From contig NC_053035.3 in NCBI RefSeq assembly GCF_002575655.3, forward strand, positions 87,507,322 to 87,571,321: a DNA stretch of 64,000 nt. Direction: 5' to 3'. The notes under the pieces were generated by a model. The model had not been told where the DNA came from. It did not search any database and saw nothing but the letters and a program-made list of their open reading frames with translations. The stretch is from Aegilops tauschii subsp. strangulata (Eukaryota > Streptophyta > Magnoliopsida > Poales > Poaceae). Each line of letters starts with the position of its first letter. Within the stretch, counting starts at the first letter, position 1. Position numbers and translations under genes: made by a program. Below, one piece after another: positions 58,202 to 64,000 of the stretch.

Positions 58202-59371
58202 ACCATAATTGGAAGGGTATAATCAAATTGTTATATATGCTCCCATGAAAAGCAAGAGACGTGGAAAATTGGTAGTTTTGATCACCTTGCAGGTTGTTTT
58301 GTTAAGGTGGAAAAATTGTATCGGGTTCCTACCTGCACGCCTTGTCGAATGCTAAACAGAATCATGTGCATGGATTAGTTTCCGCAAAATAACTCTACGT
58401 GTATGGATTGGTAGTTTGGACCAATATGGAACTGTGGCCATGATATTGTCTTGAGAATTAGGCAAATAGTTAATCCATTATGTGTTGAATGTAGTGCAGC
58501 TGTAGCTCTTTTATTCTCATATAGAAGTTCACCCAGATGATCGTCAAAATTACTATGAAATTCAATTTTTCTGTGAAGAGACTTATCTTTTTCACTATCT
58601 ATTCCTGACCTGTCAAAATATTCTATGTACTTCCATAAAATGGTTCGCAAGGTATCAGAATGAAAGTGAAGGGACTAATTAGTGAAGTTGTAACTAACCA
58701 CTAGATTTTACTTATTTCACATTCTCTCTCTTTGCATACAGATGGCTATGGGGCTCATTTTTTCTAAATTTGTTGGTTCCTGTGGTTATGCCTCAAGGAT
58801 ATTAATTTCTGATGGCTGAAGTGTTTTGTTTGACAGAGAATGTGCTTCAGTATTAGTGAGTGTCTACCTCTTTCCCAGTTAACCCTCTCTTGTCATAGGA
58901 TTTCATGAAAGATAATACCTTGCTGTGAAAATTGTAGAATGATCATGTTTTTTCTTTGTATCCAGGGACTAATCTAGGATCTCTCATGCCCGGGCTTGCC
59001 GACTACATGATGTCTTATGTTAGATGATTAATACGGTGATTTTTATGAAAAAACTAGCATCTTACGCACCTTAATTTGTGTTCTTCCTCGGCTTTCGAGA
59101 AGTTTCTGGGTCCGTCACTGTTTGCATCCCTATGATTTTAATGTTTTTAGAGACTCCCTAGAAAATTTAATGGTTATCGAATAAAAATAAAAAGATCTAA
59201 CCATCTTATCTGGTGGACGCTAGTTTTAACGGCTTGAATTTAATCTGGACTACTAATCTACAAGAAAATAAGTGGCCGTATGTAAAATAAGGAGGTTGAT
59301 ATAATTTGGTGTGATAAAGTTACTAGAATTATGTAATTTGGTACGTTCTGACATTGGTTTACTAAATTATA
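58202..59371. other. Low-copy sequence without clear gene
   Basis: 58202-58440 is similar to 50802-51068 (shared block AGTTTTGATCACCT). An AG/ATG exon-like start near 58741 (MAMGLIFSKF) faintly resembles the N-terminus of ARF-like GTPases but stops after about 25 codons. Otherwise nothing. Confidence 0.4.
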
Positions 59372-59474
59372 CTCCCTCCGTTCTAAATTACTCGTCGCAG
59401 AAATGGATGTATCTAGAACTAAAATACATCTAGATACATTCATACATGCGACAGGTAATTCGGAACGGAGGGAG
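59372..59474. mobile_element. Stowaway MITE (103 bp)
   Basis: TIRs CTCCCTCCGTTCTAAATTAC and inverted GTAATTCGGAACGGAGGGAG, TA duplication on both sides. Confidence 0.92.
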
Positions 59475-59476
59475 TA

Positions 59477-60473
59477 GTATTTGTTCTCAGCAGTGCACTG
59501 TTGTTCTTTAGGCTCAGACAATATTGACAGAATAAAGTTCATTTAGTTTGATTTATATTGCAATTAAGAAGGATGTTGGATTTGCCAACCAATGTTGCTG
59601 GGATGTAGATTTATGTTTTTACCACCATATGGTCCATTTTATGGTATAAAGTTTTTTAGTTGTCTAAATTTTCTTAAGTGTATTTTATGTTGGCTTAATA
59701 AGGTTTGATACAGCAAATGTGATCCTTTTGTATTATCAGTATGTGAATTTTTTTCTATTTAAATTTTCCATTGTATAAGCATACCTACTCATTTAGTTTA
59801 CATCAGACATTTCTACCCTGACTATGGGCTGCTTAAACTAACATGAGTTTCCTTCCTACAAATCTTTATATATTGAAGTGTTTTAGCACATTATTTGTTT
59901 ATAATAACTGTGGGCATGTACTGGCGAAGAATTCGCAAAGGATAACAACATATATTGATACTGATATACGGAGTAGAATTTACTTAGCTTCTATCTATTT
60001 CCCTTATTCAGCCACCCGTATCACATTCTTATGAGTAAGCATGGTTTGTAAATACAAGTGTTCACAAAAATATTAATGATCGTGTCGTTTTTCAGGAATT
60101 GCAATGGACCAAATTGTTGCCCAAGGCCTGGATTCGAAACATGTAGCTGTAATGCTAATCAATCATACCCATTGCTTATCAGTCGTAATCAATTCCTGCT
60201 TTTTAAACTTTCTCTTTTTTGGAAAAAGTGGAAGCATTATCGGCCAACTGAAAAGAGTATGTTATAAGTACAATGAAATCTGGGAAAAGAACTATGGTAA
60301 TTCTTTCTCTTCTATTTGACCTCCATTTGTTCTGTCATACAATCTAACTCACAACAAATTGGAGGAAAGTAATTTATTTTTCCCTAAATTTATTTCTATA
60401 AGCAAGAATTTCATCCGCTTTAAAAATAACTATTTTAAAACATATGCCTAACTTTTCTTCAACATTTCTATTA
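59477..60473. other. AT-rich intergenic sequence
   Basis: No supported gene. A short frame at 60104-60319 (MDQIVAQGLDSKHVAV) sits between an AG and a GT and could be an exon relic, but matches nothing I know. Confidence 0.4.
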
Positions 60474-60707
60474 CTCCCTCAGTCCCTTTTTATAAAAGTT
60501 AAACTTTTTTCTTATCTTTGACCAGTTTATAGAAAAACTACCAATATGTACAATATTAATTAAATGAAATATGAAAATAAATTTCATGATGGATCTAACG
60601 ATACTGATTTTGTGTTGTAGATATGATATTTTTCTAGAAACTCATCAAATATAGAAAGGTTTCACTTTTGAAAAATTAACACACTTCACAAAAATGTACC
60701 GAGTGAG
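60474..60707. mobile_element. Diverged Stowaway MITE (234 bp)
   Basis: Left end CTCCCTCAGTCCCTTTTTAT and right end TGTACCGAGTGAG with TA at 60472-60473 and 60708-60709. The ends fit Stowaway with several mismatches. Confidence 0.65.
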
Positions 60708-60851
60708 TAATAAAAAAATAAACAGAGTGAGTACTTATTTGTAGCCCTATTTTTTACGGAAATATTTTAGATATTTTGTGAGCTTGTTAATTAAATTTGC
60801 CATCCCGTGCACCTGCACGGGTTGACTACTGTGTCGGGAAAATAAGTCGTG

Positions 60852-63712
60852 ATGCCCAGCCTTCCCATGCAGATGGGAGACGACGACACAGCCGCCGCTC
60901 TTTCCCCCTTCCCAAACCCTAGAGTTCGAGGCACTGATCCCCAAGCCAAGGATTTGATGCCGCCAGGAGGAGGAGGTGAGCATGGCTGCACGGAGCAGGA
61001 CCACCCATTGGCGACCGTTCGCCGTGACGAAGGCGCTCCGTCCCATCCTATGCCGCCGCCTCCCCTCATTGTTCCCGTAGCTTCTGAGGTTTGTTCTCTG
61101 CCTGTTTCTTGTTCCAATCTTTGATTCATGAAAGGGAACCGCTCGGGCGACTCGGGCGGAGCCCCAAATCCCTAGCCGACAGGGTCGCCACACCTCCTGT
61201 CCACCCCTTTTGTCGCCGCTAGAGGAAGCCGTCGGGCGAAGCCCTGGTGGCTGATTGGGTGGTGTGGGCACCCAAGGGCGCGGGGGCACATCCCTCGGAT
61301 CTAGGTCATGGCGGAGTGAGGCGGTGTGGTGGTGGTGGGTGGATGCGGCGGAGCTGCAAGGGCACCATGGGATGGCTGGTGGTGCGGCTGTGCTGGTGTC
61401 CCGCAGGGCCCAGCGGGGACCGGGTGGTTCGAGATCAGGGGCGGGCGCCTCCGTGGTCTTCGGTCAGATCCGCTCGGATCTGGCCTCTGGGCGTCGGCGT
61501 GCGGCGTGGGGTCTTGGCAGCGGCCATGTTGGCAACTGCATGGGTGTGGGCTGTGATGGCGTGGTGGCGGTCCATGGTGGTGGGGCGGGTCGGTTCGGGC
61601 GGCTGCAGGACATGCTCCGGCGTCTGGCCATTGGTGAGATACTCTTGTGGAGGTCCCTAGGTCCTCTCGCGGCGACATGGTGTGGCCGTTCGGGCACCTC
61701 CCATCCCTGCCAGATGATGCAGATCCAGGCCGGGAGTCGAGGTTGGGTGTCGCGGGGGGGGGGGGGGGGGGTGACGCTTGGGAGAGATGTTGGGAGTGGT
61801 GGGTGGTGCCAATGCGGTCGGGCCACCCATCACCGGCAGGGGTACCGGTCGTCGACGTGGTCCGCCCGCTTCACCTCTTCTCCGACTTGGTGGCTCCTCG
61901 ATCGATCTGGTTGTTCTGGTCGCTGGCGGCTTTGTCGGCGGTCAGAGTTTGCCAATCGGCACATCGTTGGCAGCCATGGAGGACCCATGGGGCGTCTTGT
62001 TCCCTGGGCGGCGGCCCAAGTGGTGGGAGCTCCTGCGATGCTCGTGGGCTGAGCTCGCGGCTCAGGTGCAGGCGACAAGCGTCCATGGCCGCGTGGGCGG
62101 CGTGGTGGCTGGTGTTTTGACGTTCTGTGGCGGTGAAGGCGGAGTATGCTTGCCAGGGTGACGGAGGCGGCGCCCGTGGACGTCGCCATTTTCCCGAAGT
62201 CTCCGTTGTGGTTACTCCTTTCCCTTCGCCGTGCTGCGGATAAAAATCTGGACCATTGGATCGGGTGGTGGCGGCGCTTCGGTGTCGTGTCCTTCCTGAA
62301 GGCGCCATCTTGGAGCTCACGGTTCGTCGACATTCAACTTCACCTCTTCACGGTTTCTCCGGGAAGGGCTCCGGCGGCTCCTTAGTGATGCTCACTGTCA
62401 ATCTGTAGTCTGCTTCGAGTTGTGTGGGGTGTTGTTGTTGAGATTCTTTGGCACCTATGTATCTGGCCTTGGGTGAGTGTGGGTGTGGGTGTGTTGTGTT
62501 GTGGTTTGTATCAATTGGTATGTTGGTTGTTGCTTTATATCTAAAGCGGGGCGAAAGCCTTTTCCGGTAAAGGGAATCAGGAATCTAAACGTCCGTCTCT
62601 ATTATTTGTAGAAGAAGAAGAAGAAGCACAAGCAGGGGCAGGAGCACGAGAAACACCCTGCTGGGAGCCTTCCTGAGGGCCCCCTTGTCGAGATTCTGTC
62701 CCGGGTGCCTTACAAGTCATTCTGCCGCTTCAAGTGCGTGTCCAAGCCGTGGCTTGCCCTCTGCTCCGACCCCGACATCCGCAAGAGGTCACCCCAGACC
62801 ATGGCAGGTTTCTTCCTCCGCAACTATGGCATGCGCCCCTGTTTCATTAACTTGTCCGGAAGAGGCCAACCCCTGGTCGACCCTTTTCTCTCTTTCTTGC
62901 GCGAGAGCTTTAAACTTCTCATCCCCCAGCATTGCTGCGGTGGCCTTGTTCTCTGCAAATACTGGGAATCGTATTGTTTTGAGGAAGATGAGTACAATCT
63001 TGTCGTGTGCAATCCTGCGACCAAGAAGTGGGCTGAGCTGCCTCCTAATCCTATACAATTGCAAGACGAAGACGAAGAAGAAGTCGAAGAATATTTGTGT
63101 TTCGATCCAGCCGTCCCCTCCCGTTTCATGGTATTCACACACACTTGGGATTTCACAGAAGTGACAATCTACTCATCAGACACTGGACGATGGACTACGG
63201 TGGAGAGTGGTTGGATTGATAAGACTCCTATTGGTCTTCCTGTCTTCCTGAATGGTACTTTGCATTTGATGACCACTGAATATTCAATAGTCACAGTAGA
63301 CACAGAGGGGAAGGTTTGGGGGCAAATTGATATTCCAGGCAACATGCGAGACAGCTCTGATTATCCGTTCATTGGACAGTCTCAGGGACGATTGTATGCT
63401 TGGTGTATAAATGATAATGTTGATGTTTGCCAACTTTTAGTTTGGGCTCTTGAGGATTATGGTGGTGCAAAGTGGGCCTTGAAGGATACTGTTAACATTT
63501 CAGAACTGTTTGGAAGGGATCGTTACAAATATGTGGAGCCCTTAGCAATTCATCCAGATTGTGATTTGATTTTCCTTACCGACCGGAGGGGGAAGGCTAT
63601 CTCATATGATATGGACAGCAAGAAAGTGCATGTTATCGGCACTCACGAAACATTCTATGGTGCTATACCTTATGTTCCATGTTTTGCGGAATGGCCGTCA
63701 GATGGTCACTGA
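60852..63712 (+). CDS. F-box protein gene, two exons (60852-61088, 62612-63712)
   Basis: Exon 1 ends at GAG/GTTTGT, exon 2 starts after TATTATTTGTAG; both are phase 0, giving about 445 residues without a stop. Exon 1 is a Pro/Gly-rich leader. Exon 2 opens with a Lys run, then an F-box (LPEGPLVEILSRVPYKSFCR, FKCVSKPWLAL), which in plants binds SKP1 in an SCF ubiquitin ligase. The rest is an F-box-associated beta-propeller-like region (CCGGLVLCKYW, YNLVVCNPATKKWAELP, FLNGTLHLMTTEYSIVTVDTEGKVW, SQGRLYAWCIND, AIHPDCDLIFLTDRRGKAISYDMDSKKV) ending FAEWPSDGH. It resembles the large At5g07610-like F-box family of grasses; substrate unknown. Alternative starts in frame: 60867 and 60873 (MGDDDTAA). The start and exon 1 are inferred; exon 2 is certain to be coding. 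Confidence 0.85.
61139..62568 (+). mobile_element. 1.43-kb non-LTR (LINE/SINE-like, non-autonomous) element in F-box intron
   Basis: Flanked by AAAGGGAA at 61131-61138 and 62569-62576. Very GC-rich body, GT-rich 3' part, 3' end TTTATATCTAAAGCGGGGCGAAAGCCTT.., a terminal motif shared with 57944-58120. An 18-G run lies at 61754-61771. Overlapping long ORFs on both strands reflect high GC rather than coding; no RT domain is seen. Without it the F-box intron would be about 85 bp. Confidence 0.7.
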
Positions 63713-64000
63713 CCTTGGTGGAACTATATATTGTCTTCATAGAATTCAGCCATGGAGAATATGCAACACCTAGCAACAGCTTCCAGTGGCTAATGCTTAG
63801 TTGTATGAATGAGTCTAGGTATTTGATATATCGGCTGCCTCTAGTGCTAATCATTATGGTCACCTGTTAGCTCTTGGTATGGGGTAACTGTGAGGGTATA
63901 TTATCTATTTTTGAAATTGGTTGGATTTTCACCTCTTTATTTTCCGTTTAAGATTGGAGATGCTTATCTCTTGTTGCAACTTGCAAGTACATTTATCTTT
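63713..64000 (+). other. 3' flank / 3' UTR of the F-box gene
   Basis: AT-rich sequence after the stop codon, with no new ORF of note. No convincing AATAAA signal before the window end. Confidence 0.5.

Noticed and set aside
58741..58820. Possible ARF-like GTPase first exon (MAMGLIFSKF)
   Set aside because: Similarity is limited to a few residues; no G1 motif follows and no further exon was found.
61255..62052. Long overlapping ORFs on both strands (up to 265 codons)
   Set aside because: Composition is extremely GC-rich with low-complexity Gly/Arg/Trp; frames are open on both strands and no domain is visible. The region is a transposable element in an intron.

Overview
The window reads as a Triticeae (wheat, Aegilops or barley type) nuclear chromosome segment. 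It contains BARE-1/Angela-type Copia, several Athila-like and Reina-like Gypsy elements, Stowaway MITEs, a Mutator-like (MULE) transposon and an intron-containing grass F-box gene. More than 85% is transposable-element sequence. Family names come from memory of the families; the structural calls (LTRs, TIRs, TSDs, PBS/PPT, breaks) are read directly from the sequence.

The layout is a deep nest. Left edge: an Athila-like Gypsy on the minus strand (copy 1, 1-7578, its 3' LTR outside the window) sits inside a partial LTR of another Gypsy family (7579-8685), which abuts a Harbinger-like remnant (8686-9113). From 9227 to 49499 lies one MULE with ~104-bp TIRs and a 10-bp flanking duplication CAGACCTTTG. 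It carries a broken transposase, a GRF-zinc-finger gene with a predicted membrane tail, and a further gene-like ORF. Its transposase 5' region is split by a second Athila-like Gypsy (copy 2, 16594-48911, TSD GCGGG). Copy 2 holds three more insertions: a non-autonomous Gypsy (18281-26197, TSD ATTTC), a 5'-truncated LINE (about 27019-28857) and an Angela/BARE-like Copia (30051-42297). The Copia 3' LTR is itself split by a 4.4-kb element that looks like the solo LTR of a LARD/Sukkula-like element (36615-41032, TSD TGCAT).

Right of the MULE, a GC-rich gene-5'-end-like segment (49510-49740) is followed by low-copy DNA, an RTE-like LINE fragment holding a Stowaway MITE, a decayed Reina-like Gypsy (52552-58201) and more low-copy DNA with two MITEs. 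Last comes the one convincing host gene: an F-box gene in two exons (60852-61088, 62612-63712) whose single intron holds a 1.43-kb retroelement with TSD AAAGGGAA.

Most notable points: (i) Athila-like copies 1 and 2 carry two apparently unrelated coiled-coil accessory ORFs at the same site between integrase and 3' LTR, each just behind a splice-acceptor-like sequence; (ii) the copy 2 RT region has a 392-bp duplication whose two units belong to different sequence variants, which suggests RT template switching; (iii) the non-autonomous Gypsy is inserted in its likely helper-type relative and encodes a zinc-knuckle protein and a very acidic protein; (iv) the MULE carries cargo genes and landed at what looks like a gene's 5' end.
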